A DNA stretch of 64,000 nt, taken from NCBI GenBank assembly GCA_019359045.1, contig JAHHIA010000007.1, positions 124,001-188,000 of the forward strand, in the 5' to 3' direction. Below, one piece after another: positions 1-9,148 of this stretch (positions are counted from its first letter, which is position 1; each line of letters opens with the position of its first letter). A program made the translations under genes and the position numbers. A model generated the notes under the pieces. It searched no databases. It worked only from the letters and a program-made list of their open reading frames with translations, and was not told the DNA's origin. The DNA is from Scytolyngbya sp. HA4215-MV1. Lineage in GTDB: Bacteria; Cyanobacteriota; Cyanobacteriia; Leptolyngbyales; Leptolyngbyaceae.

Positions 1-390
1 AGTCTGGTGAGTAAGGATTTCAAAAACTAAATACGCAATTCAGTAAGGGCTAAAAATTCAATCAAATCGTTAAGATTCTGAGAATTCTCGCTCCAAATAA
101 ATTCATCTTGTTAACTTTGGCGATCAACGACTCCAGCAGTAAGCGATCAGTTTGACCAGACGGCAATTGTTTTGGTTCGTTTGTTCTCAAGGCGAGTTTT
201 TGTTATGGAGTGGAGAGGTTTAGATAGCTCGGAATCTGAGGATTTGGCTGAAATTAGTTGGTGATTGCCTTCTAGCAGGGCTGCTGTACGGTAGGTCAGC
301 TTCCACATAGGATTCGGCTTACTGTCCAGGTTCGTTCGTGTGAAATTTGATATTCCTTAGCACTTGCCCTCACTTACTATTCCTAACACT
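1..390. other. Intergenic region, no gene seen
   Basis: No open frame of convincing length or composition was found on either strand. A 19-codon frame near 205-264 has no ribosome binding site or recognisable product. The region may hold the promoter of the small gene that follows, but I could not pick out a convincing -35/-10 pair. Confidence 0.5.
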
Positions 391-513
391 ATGTTCTACC
401 ATGACATCCCCCTAATTATTCCTGTCCTGGCAACGGGTTATCTTCTGGCAATCTACCTGCTACTGGTTCTCGCACAACGAACTACTAAAATCTCTCGTGA
501 GCGAGATTCTTAG
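391..513 (+). CDS. Small single-helix membrane protein (40 aa)
   Basis: An ATG-to-TAG frame of 40 codons. The product begins MFYHDIPLII, has one hydrophobic segment at about residues 7-28 and a basic, charged tail (QRTTKISRERDS). That layout (short lumenal N-terminus, one helix, positive cytoplasmic tail) is typical of small thylakoid or plasma-membrane subunits of cyanobacteria. I compared it from memory with PetN, PetL, PetM, PsbM, PsbX and Ycf12 and it matches none. A strong intrinsic terminator lies 35 nt downstream, which supports a short transcribed unit. Function unknown. It could be a chance frame, but the composition and terminator argue for a real gene. Confidence 0.5.
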   Translation: MFYHDIPLIIPVLATGYLLAIYLLLVLAQRTTKISRERDS

Positions 514-548
514 TTGTTAATGCGGAAATCGAATAAAAGTTTTTTACC

Positions 549-578
549 AAAAAAGGCTTCCTTCTGGAAGCCTTTTTT
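549..578. terminator. Bidirectional intrinsic terminator
   Basis: An 11-bp perfect stem (AAAAGGCTTCC / GGAAGCCTTTT) with a 4-nt loop, a T run on the plus side and T-rich sequence on the minus side. It can end both the small upstream plus-strand gene and the convergent minus-strand gene to its right. Confidence 0.85.
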
Positions 579-705
579 ATTGCTGAGGATTGGGATTCGT
601 TGGACTTACGGCAATTTTTCGGATGAGTCAGCTACAGTTCGGTGGCTGAGTGGATGAGATGACTATTATTACAGCGTTTTCAGGAGTCAGGAGGCAAAAT
701 TCTAG

Positions 706-1269
706 CTATGGCAGGCTGGGATGAAAAGTTCCAGGGGTGCCATCGATCCATTGCCATTCCACTGCTAAAATTTGCACTTTTCCAGATTCTTTCACCAGCA
801 TTTCCAGAGAACCGGATTCACCAGCCGGGATCGTCAGGGGTTGGATATAAGTTGAGTTCGTATTCGGGATACCTTCTCCATCTGCAGAGGGATCGATAGA
901 AAAAGTTACTAACACTGAATTGACTGGTTGATTCGTATTGTTCATGATCTGGCAGGAAACCATCCAATAGCCTGACTCTGCCTTTTGGATGGTGGGGGTA
1001 CCCACAGGTTTGACCGCACCCATTTTGGTATCGGTCTCAGGATTAGAAGAGGCAGCGATCGGTTGGGAGGGTTTAAGTGTGGCTGAGGCGGGAACGATGC
1101 GTTTGCACATCTGATTCAGATTAATCAACAACCCCACACTCGTTGTCAGGAAGCATTTAAGATCGGGGTCAAGCAGTAACTCGGAGTGAGGTTCATTGGC
1201 GATCGCAGGAACAGTGAAAACTTTAGCAGCAACTAGTAGAAACAGACCGGCAGCTACATTTTTTTTCAT
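706..1269 (-). CDS. Secreted hypothetical protein (187 aa)
   Basis: Starts with a clear signal peptide: MKK, a hydrophobic core to about residue 19, then a VPAIANE cleavage region near residue 25. The mature part is about 160 residues. It has a Ser/Thr/Pro-rich linker (about residues 62-95), then a segment rich in beta-forming residues that includes GYWMVSCQIMNNTNQPV and LVTFSIDP, which looks like a small beta-sandwich of the kind that carries a conserved hydrophobic/Asn pattern. Two cysteines in the first half (CFLTTS, MCKR) could form a disulphide after export. No enzyme motif was seen and I do not recognise the family. Probably periplasmic or extracellular. It has its own terminator shared with the small gene to the left. 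Confidence 0.7.
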   Translation of the reverse strand: MKKNVAAGLFLLVAAKVFTVPAIANEPHSELLLDPDLKCFLTTSVGLLINLNQMCKRIVPASATLKPSQPIAASSNPETDTKMGAVKPVGTPTIQKAESGYWMVSCQIMNNTNQPVNSVLVTFSIDPSADGEGIPNTNSTYIQPLTIPAGESGSLEMLVKESGKVQILAVEWQWIDGTPGTFHPSLP

Positions 1270-1834
1270 GACAAGGCAAGAGAAACAGGCTGCCTCTTTT
1301 CTCCGTCAATATGTAAATAAACCGGAAAAAAATGATGAGAGGAAGCAAACTTGAAAGGAGATTTACACAACTTTCCGAAAGCTCATCAATCCTTGAACTA
1401 AGCACTTCTGAACAGACCTCAAAGATTTTCTTCAGATCTTTATCAGAACTTCAAAAAAGTAGTCATTTTTTTTAGAAGTTCTTCAAATATCCCGAATGAA
1501 TTGAAGTCGTACTTTAGAATTTTTTTAGGCTGCATCTTGGTTTACCCCAATAAAATAAAATCAAAAATATCACCTAAGTGATTTTCCTGAGAATTTTCTT
1601 TATAGTTTGCTCTTTTCTCATAATGATTTGAGCGCTTGATGGACAACTTTCGCCACCAAGGGCGTACTGAGTTTCGAGTCAGGATGGTGATTTCATCCAG
1701 TACTTTGGCTGAATTTTTTTGATTAGTAAGACCGCGAGATCACTTTATCTCCGCCTATGACGGTGCTGTTTTAGCGCTAGCCATATCCGTTTAAGCAGGG
1801 TGTAAAGTCTGGTAGCTCTTGGGTGATATAGAAT
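1270..1834. other. Long intergenic region between divergent genes
   Basis: This 565-nt stretch separates two divergently transcribed genes, so it must hold both promoters. It is AT-rich with many T and A runs (especially 1420-1600). Frames here are short and lack start signals. I see no RNA gene or repeat. Confidence 0.5.
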
Positions 1835-2383
1835 ATGCCAACTTCTTTGCTGTCTCTAGATCAGGGTCAGCACTTTGGCTCAATCGGTATGAAGTATGAA
1901 CATCCGAATTTCTGTCAGGCTGTTATCGATCGGGAAAGTATGTCTGAGATTCTGACTCAGATTAATAATGGACAGTTATTAATGGTCAATAGTCGCCGCA
2001 AAAACGGTTTGATTATCTATAGAGAGTATTATGCAGAGTTTGCAGGTCCAGGGTCAGCCGTTGGGAGCTTGCTTGATGTAGACTGTCAGCGGGTGACTCC
2101 AGTCGGAAATTTGTCGTTGATTTGCCCTGAGTCTGCGGAGGATCGCCAAAAAGCCTATTTAATTCGGCGACAATGGATTCGTCTGACCCAACAAATTACT
2201 GATAATCCTGTCCCTCTGCAACGAGCACAAATGATTTTAAGTCAGTTTGAAAATTATTTCGATGCAGAGACCGTAGCTCAGTTGCCTGATGAGGCATTTG
2301 CTTTGATGGTTGGAGTTTTGCCACAAACGATTAGGATGGTGCGAACCAATTTAGAAAATGCTGAATCGAGGGTACGATCGTAA
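1835..2383 (+). CDS. Conserved hypothetical cyanobacterial protein (182 aa)
   Basis: A soluble protein of mixed alpha/beta character. The first 100 residues are rich in beta-forming segments (LLMVNSRRKNGLIIYREYY, then a VDCQRVTPVGNLSLICP stretch). The last 80 are helical and end in VLPQTIRMVRTNLENAESR. There is no signal peptide, membrane helix or catalytic motif. The gene overlaps the next one by 26 nt, so the two are probably translated together; the partner is a membrane-associated acyltransferase-like protein. I do not recognise the family. Confidence 0.75.
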   Translation: MPTSLLSLDQGQHFGSIGMKYEHPNFCQAVIDRESMSEILTQINNGQLLMVNSRRKNGLIIYREYYAEFAGPGSAVGSLLDVDCQRVTPVGNLSLICPESAEDRQKAYLIRRQWIRLTQQITDNPVPLQRAQMILSQFENYFDAETVAQLPDEAFALMVGVLPQTIRMVRTNLENAESRVRS

Positions 2384-3392
2384 TCCCAATCACGCCAAGG
2401 TCTCAGCGAATTCTTTTCGGTTTGGTTGGTTTGAGTGGTTTTGTCTGTGGTTTCCACCCGGTTGGCTGATTTTGTTTAATCGGCACTGGCAGCACTACCG
2501 CCCTGACCCAGATGGCTGGAACAATTTGGAATATGCATTATTTCTAATTCCAGGTGGGTTCTATGTGGCATTCCTGCTGCGTTGGTTACGCTTAGGAGGA
2601 CGATCACCGCGATCGGCAAGCGAGCTTCAGCCCGATCCCGCCTATCAACAAGCTTTTCGTGATGAAATTTTGGCTCCGATTTTGCAGCATTACTTTCGGG
2701 CAGAATTTCATCCCCATCCACTTATGCTTGCCCACCCCCCTGCTATTGTTGTAATGAATCATGCTGGGATGTGCTTTCCCTGGGATTTTCTAGGCTTGGC
2801 AGGGTTTTTAAGCCAAGAGCAGGGATGGTTGGGGCGACCACTGGCACATCCAATCTTTTTCGATCATCCCTGGTTGCGGTGGTGGCTACCCAATCGTTGG
2901 GCGCAGGTGATGGGAGCAGTCCGGGCAGACCGAGAAAGTCTGGAAGCAGCGATCGCGGAAAAAAACCTGTTACTTTACGCACCTGAAGGCTGGCGAGGAC
3001 TGATCAAAGGACAAAAGAAACAATATCAGTTAGAAACTTTTGACCCCAGCTTTATTCGACTCAGTGCTCGCTATCAGGTGCCGATTCTACCTGTTGTTTG
3101 TTTGGGCAACGAAGCCTTGCATCCTTGGGCAGTGAATTTGCACAAACTGGCCGATTGGTTAGGCTTACCTTTATTTCCTATTTCACCCCTGATGCCCTTG
3201 TTTCTGCTGTTTCCTTCCATGGGCGTGTGGGTCGCGAGATCGCGTTTGCGCTACTTCGTCCAAACTCCCTACTGCCCCTGGGTCGAACAAGATCCCACCC
3301 AATTACAAAGACGAGCGATCGCTTATCATGAGGCAGAAAAAGTGCGCGAAACACTGCAACAAGCCATCGATCGCTTGTTGAAAGGGAAATAA
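2358..3392 (+). CDS. PlsC-like glycerolipid acyltransferase family protein
   Basis: 344 residues. A hydrophobic N-terminal half (FCLWFPPGWLILF, ALFLIPGGFYVAFLL) precedes an acyltransferase-like core. The core has VVMNHAGMCFPWDF (about residues 131-144), a variant of the HX4D block with a wider His-to-Asp spacing, and LLYAPEGWRG (about 206-215), which corresponds to the PEG block that binds the glycerol phosphate. These blocks are known from the PlsC/LPLAT superfamily, whose members transfer acyl groups to lysophospholipids or similar alcohols at the membrane. The exact acceptor cannot be read from sequence. It overlaps the upstream hypothetical gene by 26 nt and converges on the M23 peptidase gene 25 nt away. 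The altered first block makes a non-canonical substrate possible. Confidence 0.7.
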   Translation: MLNRGYDRNPNHAKVSANSFRFGWFEWFCLWFPPGWLILFNRHWQHYRPDPDGWNNLEYALFLIPGGFYVAFLLRWLRLGGRSPRSASELQPDPAYQQAFRDEILAPILQHYFRAEFHPHPLMLAHPPAIVVMNHAGMCFPWDFLGLAGFLSQEQGWLGRPLAHPIFFDHPWLRWWLPNRWAQVMGAVRADRESLEAAIAEKNLLLYAPEGWRGLIKGQKKQYQLETFDPSFIRLSARYQVPILPVVCLGNEALHPWAVNLHKLADWLGLPLFPISPLMPLFLLFPSMGVWVARSRLRYFVQTPYCPWVEQDPTQLQRRAIAYHEAEKVRETLQQAIDRLLKGK

Positions 3393-3417
3393 GAAGAATT
3401 TTGATTCTCTATCTTCT

Positions 3418-4302
3418 TTACCGCTTCACCCGCTGCAAATAACTATCCGGGTTTTCTGCCACCCAACCCAATTTGGAATTCGAGCGAATTTCAAAATGCA
3501 GATGGGGTTCGGCGGAGCTAGGCTTGCCACTCGTGCCAGTTAGCGCGATCGTAGTGCCCTTGGCAACCCATTGCCCCACCCGCACCTTAATCGTAGACAG
3601 TTGGGCATAACGAGTTTGCCAGCCCTGGTGGTGATTGATCACAACCAGATTGCCGTAAATGCCTTGTTTTCCAGCAAAGGCAACAGTGCCATCCCCCACT
3701 GCTAACACAGGGGTGCCAGGTTTGGCAGCCAGATCGACCCCACTGTGAAAGGCAACTTGTTCTGTAGACGATCGCAACTTCCAGCCATACCCTAGCACCA
3801 CCATTGCAGACGTGGGGAGGGGGTACCCTGTCAAAATTTGGGTCAAGGTTCCTGGCTTGGCAGTATCGACAGGCGACGGGTTAGGAGACCAGTTTACCCC
3901 TGGAACAAAGACAACTTTGGGAGTTGCCAGACAGCCATTGATCTCAAACAAAACATCTGCCCTGACTTTGTAGAGCTCCGCCAGATCACGCCAGGTTTGC
4001 CCTCGAGTTGCCTGAACACGGATACCGTTGTAAGGGGGAATCAGAATTTCAGCGCCGATCGGTAATTTGCCATTGCGCAAAGCTGGGTTCATCCCCATCA
4101 ACGTCGCCGGAATCAGGCGATAGCGTTGAGAAATCTCTGCCAGCGTTTCACCCGCAACAATTTTGTGCCGAACCATTTGTTCCAGGGCAGGGCGATCGCA
4201 GGCTCCTTCGGCACTCATCGCTGGCAAACTCCATCCCAGAGCACAACCCACTGCCAACCCAAACCTGACTGAGATCAAAGCCAACCGAGCAGAGAAAGTC
4301 AT
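3418..4302 (-). CDS. LysM-containing M23 family metallopeptidase
   Basis: 294 residues with an N-terminal signal peptide (about residues 1-30, ending SLPAMSAEG). Two LysM-type peptidoglycan-binding segments follow (HKIVAGETLAEISQRYRL near residue 46 and a second near 96-122). The C-terminal M23 endopeptidase domain (about 160-290) shows the zinc-site blocks HSGVDLAAKPGTPV and HLHFEIRS. In this family (LytM/NlpD/lysostaphin type) an H...D plus HxH set binds zinc and cuts peptide cross-links of peptidoglycan; both blocks are intact, so it is probably an active hydrolase, not an NlpD-type activator. It acts in the periplasm on the cell wall. It is convergent with the acyltransferase gene. Confidence 0.9.
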   Translation of the reverse strand: MTFSARLALISVRFGLAVGCALGWSLPAMSAEGACDRPALEQMVRHKIVAGETLAEISQRYRLIPATLMGMNPALRNGKLPIGAEILIPPYNGIRVQATRGQTWRDLAELYKVRADVLFEINGCLATPKVVFVPGVNWSPNPSPVDTAKPGTLTQILTGYPLPTSAMVVLGYGWKLRSSTEQVAFHSGVDLAAKPGTPVLAVGDGTVAFAGKQGIYGNLVVINHHQGWQTRYAQLSTIKVRVGQWVAKGTTIALTGTSGKPSSAEPHLHFEIRSNSKLGWVAENPDSYLQRVKR

Positions 4303-4515
4303 TGATACAAACCAAGAGTGCTTGATTCTAACTTACAAAAAGTGAGTCACGATCGACTTCCCCCAAGTGATGCTTCTCTGTCACTTTTGGAAAAACATCT
4401 GGAGATTGAGTAACATCAGACTCAGGGAGGTAGCCAAACTTCTCAGCCACTTGAACAGTTAAGGCAATTGGCATGAGTTAGGATCAAGACCTTCTTTTCT
4501 CTTTTGTCGTTGAGC

Positions 4516-5724
4516 ATGAATCCTATGAGGAGACCTGTGAAGCAGTTCGCCATTTATCTCGCCTTGCTCGTATTTGGGGGTAGTGCTGGTCTGCTGTTCA
4601 GTCGCCATTTGATGGGTGCTCCGTCTTCCAGCCAAAAGTTTCAACCCGTTGCAGTTTCGTTGCCGCCCACTACGCGAGATCGCGCAACAGAAACCGAAAT
4701 GCCACCATCCACTGGCTCCAATTTTATTGCTGAAGCAGCTGATCAAGTCGGTCCAGCGGTGGTGCGTATCGATCGCGTGATGCCCCAATCGGACACTTCA
4801 CAAAATCCTTTCTTTCACCAGTTTTTTGGTGATCAAGTCCCAGAGCAACCCGAAAGCGGAACCGGATCGGGTTTTATTCTCACTGACGATGGACAGGTAA
4901 TGACGAATGCCCATGTGGTTTCGGGGACAGACCTGGTCAAAGTGACACTCAAGGATGGGCGATCGTTTGACGGAAAAGTGATTGGTATAGATACTGTGAC
5001 CGATGTCGCTGTAGTCAAAATTGATGCTCACAACTTGCCAACCGTACGCCTAGGAAACTCTGATGCTGTGTTGCCAGGGCAATGGGCAATCGCGATCGGC
5101 AACCCCCTGGGGTTAGACAATACCGTCACCGCAGGGATTATCAGCGCGATCGGGCGATCGGGCTACGAAGTCGGCGATCCGAACTTTCAAGATAAACGAG
5201 TGCGCTTTATTCAGACCGATGCCGCCATCAATCCGGGAAACTCTGGTGGACCTTTGCTTAACGATCGTGGTGAAGTGATCGGCATCAACACGGTGATTCG
5301 AGCAGACGCTCAAGGACTAGGCTTTGCGATTCCAATCCAGACCGCCAATCGAGTTGCAAAACAGTTATTTTCTCAAGGGAAAGCCGAGCACCCTTTTATT
5401 GGCATTCAGATGGTCGATTTGACCCCAGACTTGAAAAAAGAACTGAATAATGACACGAATGTGAATGCCACTCACCCCAAGATCTCTCAAGATCGAGGGG
5501 TTTTGATTGTCCGAGTCCTCAGTGATTCGCCTGCAACGCAGGCGGGACTCAAAGAAGGAGACGTGATTCAGAAAGTGGATGGCAAACCTATTAAGACTGC
5601 CTCAGAGGTGCAGGAATGGGTGGAATCTAAAGGAGTCGGGAATCTTTTGCAGTTGGAAGTCTATCGAAATGGGCAGACTCAAACCATCAAAGTGCAATTA
5701 GGTAAGTTTCCTGCCAAACAGTAA
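4516..5724 (+). CDS. HhoA/HhoB/HtrA-type trypsin-like serine protease with PDZ domain
   Basis: 402 residues from the first ATG (an upstream in-frame TTG at 4504 would add four). A membrane anchor or signal segment (about 10-30) is followed by a chymotrypsin-fold domain with the full triad: His133 in NAHVV, Asp163 in VTDVAVVKID, Ser243 in NPGNSGGPL. One PDZ domain lies at about 290-395 (GVLIVRVLSDSPATQAGLKEGD). This is the Deg/HtrA layout with a single PDZ, as in the cyanobacterial HhoA/HhoB/HtrA trio that degrades damaged proteins in the periplasm and lumen. Which of the three it is cannot be settled here. Confidence 0.93.
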   Translation: MNPMRRPVKQFAIYLALLVFGGSAGLLFSRHLMGAPSSSQKFQPVAVSLPPTTRDRATETEMPPSTGSNFIAEAADQVGPAVVRIDRVMPQSDTSQNPFFHQFFGDQVPEQPESGTGSGFILTDDGQVMTNAHVVSGTDLVKVTLKDGRSFDGKVIGIDTVTDVAVVKIDAHNLPTVRLGNSDAVLPGQWAIAIGNPLGLDNTVTAGIISAIGRSGYEVGDPNFQDKRVRFIQTDAAINPGNSGGPLLNDRGEVIGINTVIRADAQGLGFAIPIQTANRVAKQLFSQGKAEHPFIGIQMVDLTPDLKKELNNDTNVNATHPKISQDRGVLIVRVLSDSPATQAGLKEGDVIQKVDGKPIKTASEVQEWVESKGVGNLLQLEVYRNGQTQTIKVQLGKFPAKQ

Positions 5725-6260
5725 AAATAATCTCTAACGGCTGATTGTGCTGAGTTTAATGTGACTTATATCACTTGAGATCGTCCGTTACCTTCTCGGT
5801 CTCTTCTCTTTTTTGCTCTAGGTTGAAGATATCAAGTCCCTTGATGCATTCCAGGCACTGAACAAGCAAATGGTCAAAAAAACAACCCTTTTGCATAAAA
5901 CTGGATGGCTCAAAGGATAAGTAAATATCTTTTTCCAACCTTGGTTTTGAATTCTGATGGTCTGAAATCGTAAAAATGTGGGCGATCGTTTAAGTAATCA
6001 CCAGCAAAAAACCTGTAGCTAAAGATGCGATAGAGAAAATGCTATAGAAAAAATACTGTAGCAACCTGACCCGACCAATTATCAGAATAGAACTTCGCAA
6101 TCACTGAGTCAGTGCTTGCCCCCTACCAAGCTTGTACCAATTAAACCCAGTCTTCAGGAAGACTTGCGCCCCCAAGTCTGACAGTTTCCTGTGCCTTGAG
6201 TTTGAGAATTGCTGTGTCTTTCCGCCCCTTTCCACCCCTTTGATTTAGATTGTCACGAAA
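5725..6260. other. Intergenic region, no gene seen
   Basis: A 536-nt gap between two plus-strand genes. A 32-codon open stretch ending near 5920 lacks a start codon and is not supported. Several HIP1-like GCGATCG words occur. No terminator or RNA gene could be defined. Confidence 0.45.
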
Positions 6261-8390
6261 ATGCCACACCGTTTTACCCCTTCTTCCATCTCCGACCTCA
6301 ACACCGCCTCTCACGCAAATGCGGCTGCATGGCTGCACTCGAATAGTCACTCAACCACTTTACTGGAAACTGATTCAGCTTCCTTCAGCGATCGCTTCAT
6401 CAATCGCAGTAGTGCCGCACCTGCTCAGGCGTTAGTCGATCCAGTCACAAACCAGAGAGGCGCTGTCGCAAGTGCAGCTCCGGCACTCGCAACAACCAGC
6501 ACCAATAGCAATCAGGCAAACATCGTTTGGGTGAATACCACAACTGGACAGACATTGCTCTGGCAGATGAATGGCACCACCGCCACGACACAATCCAGCC
6601 TACCCACGCTGGGCGACCTCAATTGGAAAATCGCAGCCAATGCAGATTTTACAGGCGATGGACAAGCGGATATTCTGCTACGCAATGCCACCACAGGTGC
6701 TCAAGCTATCTGGCAAATGAATGGAGTCAACGCGATCGCCACCGTCAATGTGGGTCCCGCTGTGGTTGGGGCAAACTGGCAGATCGAAGCAGCAGCAGAC
6801 TTTACCGGAGACGGACAAGCAGACATTCTCTGGCGTGACCATGGCACTGGCAACCAGGTGATCTGGCAAATGAACCACACCACCGCAGTTGCCACCATTA
6901 ACAATGTTGGTCCCACGGTCACCGATGCAAACTGGAAAATTGAAGCGGCTGCCGACTTTACCGGCGACGGGCAAGCCGATATTGTTTGGCGCAACTATGC
7001 CACTGGTAACCAGGTCATTTGGCAAATGAACCATGCCATTCCAATCGCCACCGTTGGTTTTGGTGTCACGGTCGGCGGGGCAAATTGGCACATGGCTGGC
7101 GCTGGCGACTTTACAGGCGATGGACGTCCAGATATTCTCTGGCGCAACGAGACATCGGGTTTACAGGTGATCTGGCAGATGTCGGGTACGACCGCCGTTG
7201 CCACTCTCCAGATGAACGCGCCTGCAGTACCCGGTGCTCAATGGCAAGCCACAACTCTCAACTTAGGCGGCGATTGGTTTACCCGAAATTTGGTTGATCC
7301 GAGCTTGCGCGATTTAGCTCGCAACCTAGATCGGGATGGACAATTGAGTCGCACGGATATGCTGTCAATTCTCAACCAAACTGGGCTAGATAACCTGGTT
7401 AGTGGTGCCGAATTGAGTGATTTGCGATCGCTAGTCAGCGGTGCGGTGCTGTTAGGCATGCCAGATTATGTCAAAATCCTGACGAATAAAGTGGTGAATA
7501 GTGACCCTGCCAACCAATCTTATCAGGGCAATTCGTTGGGCAATCTAACCGTGGGCAGCAGTGGCAACCAACTGACTACCCTGGTGAGCAAATGGTTCCT
7601 AGGCATGGATCATCCTTTTGCCAGCGACGACTCCGGCAGCGTCACGCTCTCTTATCACTTTGCCAATGGTTCTCTCTTCCAAAACGGCATTAGTTACCAA
7701 GACATCAACCAGGGAAACTTGGGCAATTGCTACTTCCTCGCCTCCCTGTCCAGTATTGCTGCCAACCAGCCGAACATCATTCAAAACATGTTCATCGACA
7801 ATGGCGATAATACTTTCACCGTCAGGTTTTTCAATAATGGTGTGGCTGATTATGTCACGGTCGATCGCAACCTACCCACCTGGGGAAATGGACAGTTTGC
7901 CTTTGCTCATCCATCAGGCAGCGCTGGCGGATTCTACTACGATACGTCGAATGAATTGTGGGTCGCGCTGGCAGAAAAAGCCTACGCTCAACTGAATGAA
8001 TCCGGTTGGATCAGACAAGACAATACCAACAGCTATCAGGGGATTTCAGGCGGTTTTTTAGGGGATGCATTAAGTCACATTACCGGACGCGCTGGCACGA
8101 TCGCGAATGGCTGGGGCAGTATGGCAACCGAATTTAACGCGGTCGTCAGCGCCATTATGTCAGGACAATTCGTTGGCTTTGCAACCGGTGATCCTGGCAC
8201 CACCCAACCTGGCATCGTACCGGGTCATGCCTACAGCGTGGTGGGATACAATGCTACCACCCAAATGTTTACGCTCTTCAATCCCTGGGGAGAGAGCAGT
8301 CCCGTTAGCCAATATGGACAAGGCACTTTGCAAATGTCCTGGAACGACATTTTAGATAATTTTATCTATTGGGATGGTACGACCGTTTAA
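6261..8390 (+). CDS. FG-GAP/VCBS repeat protein with C-terminal calpain-like cysteine protease
   Basis: 709 residues in three parts. (1) After a low-complexity N-terminus, five repeats of about 56 residues (about 90-345) carry the pattern ADFTGDGQADILWRN followed by QVIWQMN. These are FG-GAP/VCBS-type blades with DxTGDGxxD calcium loops, expected to form a beta-propeller-like unit. (2) An EF-hand-like loop, LDRDGQLSRTD (about 347-358). (3) A calpain-family (C2) catalytic domain (about 440-709) with Cys490 in GNLGNCYFLASLSS, His656 in GHAYSV and Asn674 in LFNPWG, the expected Cys/His/Asn triad. No classical signal peptide is visible; export by a type I route is possible because repeat proteins of this kind often use it, but no T1SS genes are nearby. 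The calcium loops and calpain domain suggest Ca2+ control, which is inference. Confidence 0.88.
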   Translation: MPHRFTPSSISDLNTASHANAAAWLHSNSHSTTLLETDSASFSDRFINRSSAAPAQALVDPVTNQRGAVASAAPALATTSTNSNQANIVWVNTTTGQTLLWQMNGTTATTQSSLPTLGDLNWKIAANADFTGDGQADILLRNATTGAQAIWQMNGVNAIATVNVGPAVVGANWQIEAAADFTGDGQADILWRDHGTGNQVIWQMNHTTAVATINNVGPTVTDANWKIEAAADFTGDGQADIVWRNYATGNQVIWQMNHAIPIATVGFGVTVGGANWHMAGAGDFTGDGRPDILWRNETSGLQVIWQMSGTTAVATLQMNAPAVPGAQWQATTLNLGGDWFTRNLVDPSLRDLARNLDRDGQLSRTDMLSILNQTGLDNLVSGAELSDLRSLVSGAVLLGMPDYVKILTNKVVNSDPANQSYQGNSLGNLTVGSSGNQLTTLVSKWFLGMDHPFASDDSGSVTLSYHFANGSLFQNGISYQDINQGNLGNCYFLASLSSIAANQPNIIQNMFIDNGDNTFTVRFFNNGVADYVTVDRNLPTWGNGQFAFAHPSGSAGGFYYDTSNELWVALAEKAYAQLNESGWIRQDNTNSYQGISGGFLGDALSHITGRAGTIANGWGSMATEFNAVVSAIMSGQFVGFATGDPGTTQPGIVPGHAYSVVGYNATTQMFTLFNPWGESSPVSQYGQGTLQMSWNDILDNFIYWDGTTV

Positions 8391-8477
8391 TGGCACCCCT
8401 TTAATGGCAGGGCTGCATTAACCTCATGCCCAGCCCATCGTTTCTCCGCCAATATCTATTATCACGCAAAAAATAAA

Positions 8478-8518
8478 AATGCCCGATCGGGGAGTTGAAT
8501 TTCTCGCGATCGGGCATT
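8478..8518. terminator. Intrinsic terminator of tmRNA (and of the protease gene)
   Basis: Inverted repeat with arms AATGCCCGATCG / CGATCGGGCATT, extended by a GAG/CTC pairing. On the minus strand it is followed by a T-rich run, right after the tmRNA 3' end, and on the plus strand by GATTTTATTT. The stem contains HIP1-core CGATCG words. Confidence 0.75.
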
Positions 8519-8534
8519 GATTTTATTTAATCAG

Positions 8535-8918
8535 TGGAGCTGACGGGAGTCGAACCCGTGTCCGCCCTGGGTATTAGTACACCGCTCATTCACAGGTTTA
8601 GCTTCTCTAATCCTCGAAGCGGGAATCGCCCTTTATCCCGGACGATGGGATGCTCTGGTTAAATCTTAGCTAGCAACCAACCAGAGGAACTTTGCTAGAG
8701 CATCCGTTGGGGTTTGTCTGCCATCCTTAACGGAGTCAAACAGCAGACGCTCGAACCTATGAGAGGTGTTTAGGCAACAGCAACGGCAGCCTTACGAGCA
8801 AAAGGTACAATGTTGTTCGCATGTACTTGTTTTGAGCCATTGATTTTCGAGAGGTAGCCCGCTCTCGACCTGTATCACAGGGTAGTGTTCGCCAAAACGT
8901 CGAAACCGTTACAGCCCC
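8535..8918 (-). ncRNA. ssrA: Transfer-messenger RNA (tmRNA)
   Basis: The minus-strand transcript starts GGGGCTGTAACGGTTTCGAC and ends GGTTCGAATCCCG-type T-arm then CAGCTCCA; the 7-bp acceptor stem GGGGCUG/CAGCUCC (one G-U) closes the molecule and CCA is encoded. The tag reading frame runs from 8820 down to a TAA at 8770-8772 and translates to ANNIVPFARKAAVAVA. The ANNIVPFARK core is the known cyanobacterial tag; the last residues (AAVAVA) are a variant of the usual hydrophobic protease-recognition end. It rescues stalled ribosomes and marks the truncated product for proteolysis (Clp/FtsH). It is one continuous molecule, not the split two-piece form. Confidence 0.97.
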
Positions 8919-8934
8919 TTGTTGATGTGTTGCC

Positions 8935-8940
8935 ATTATA
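8935..8940 (-). promoter_or_regulatory. Probable -10 box of ssrA
   Basis: A perfect TATAAT on the minus strand ends 16 nt upstream of the mature tmRNA 5' end. That leaves room for a short leader to be removed by RNase P. No good TTGACA is found at the right distance. Confidence 0.5.
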
Positions 8941-9148
8941 GCGAATCGTTTGGGATTCCCCCACTGAAGTTTTTCTATTCGGCAACCGAAAGTTTGTGCG
9001 ATCGGAGTGGAGAGTCCGATGGGTGGATGAGACGCTGAGCTCATATTGCACAAAAAGGTTGAACGATCGCTTGATTAAAATGCGTCCCCCAACCATGTTA
9101 AAATTCATGGCAATTCTAAAAATCTGTGTTGGAGAGGGTTACTGATAA

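Noticed and set aside
1223-1405. 60-codon minus-strand frame upstream of the secreted hypothetical
   Set aside because: It overlaps the start of that gene in another frame and ends in a Cys/Ser-rich run. No start signal.
5870-5920. Short coding-like frame in the gap after the HtrA-type gene
   Set aside because: No start codon in frame and only about 32 codons; too short to support.
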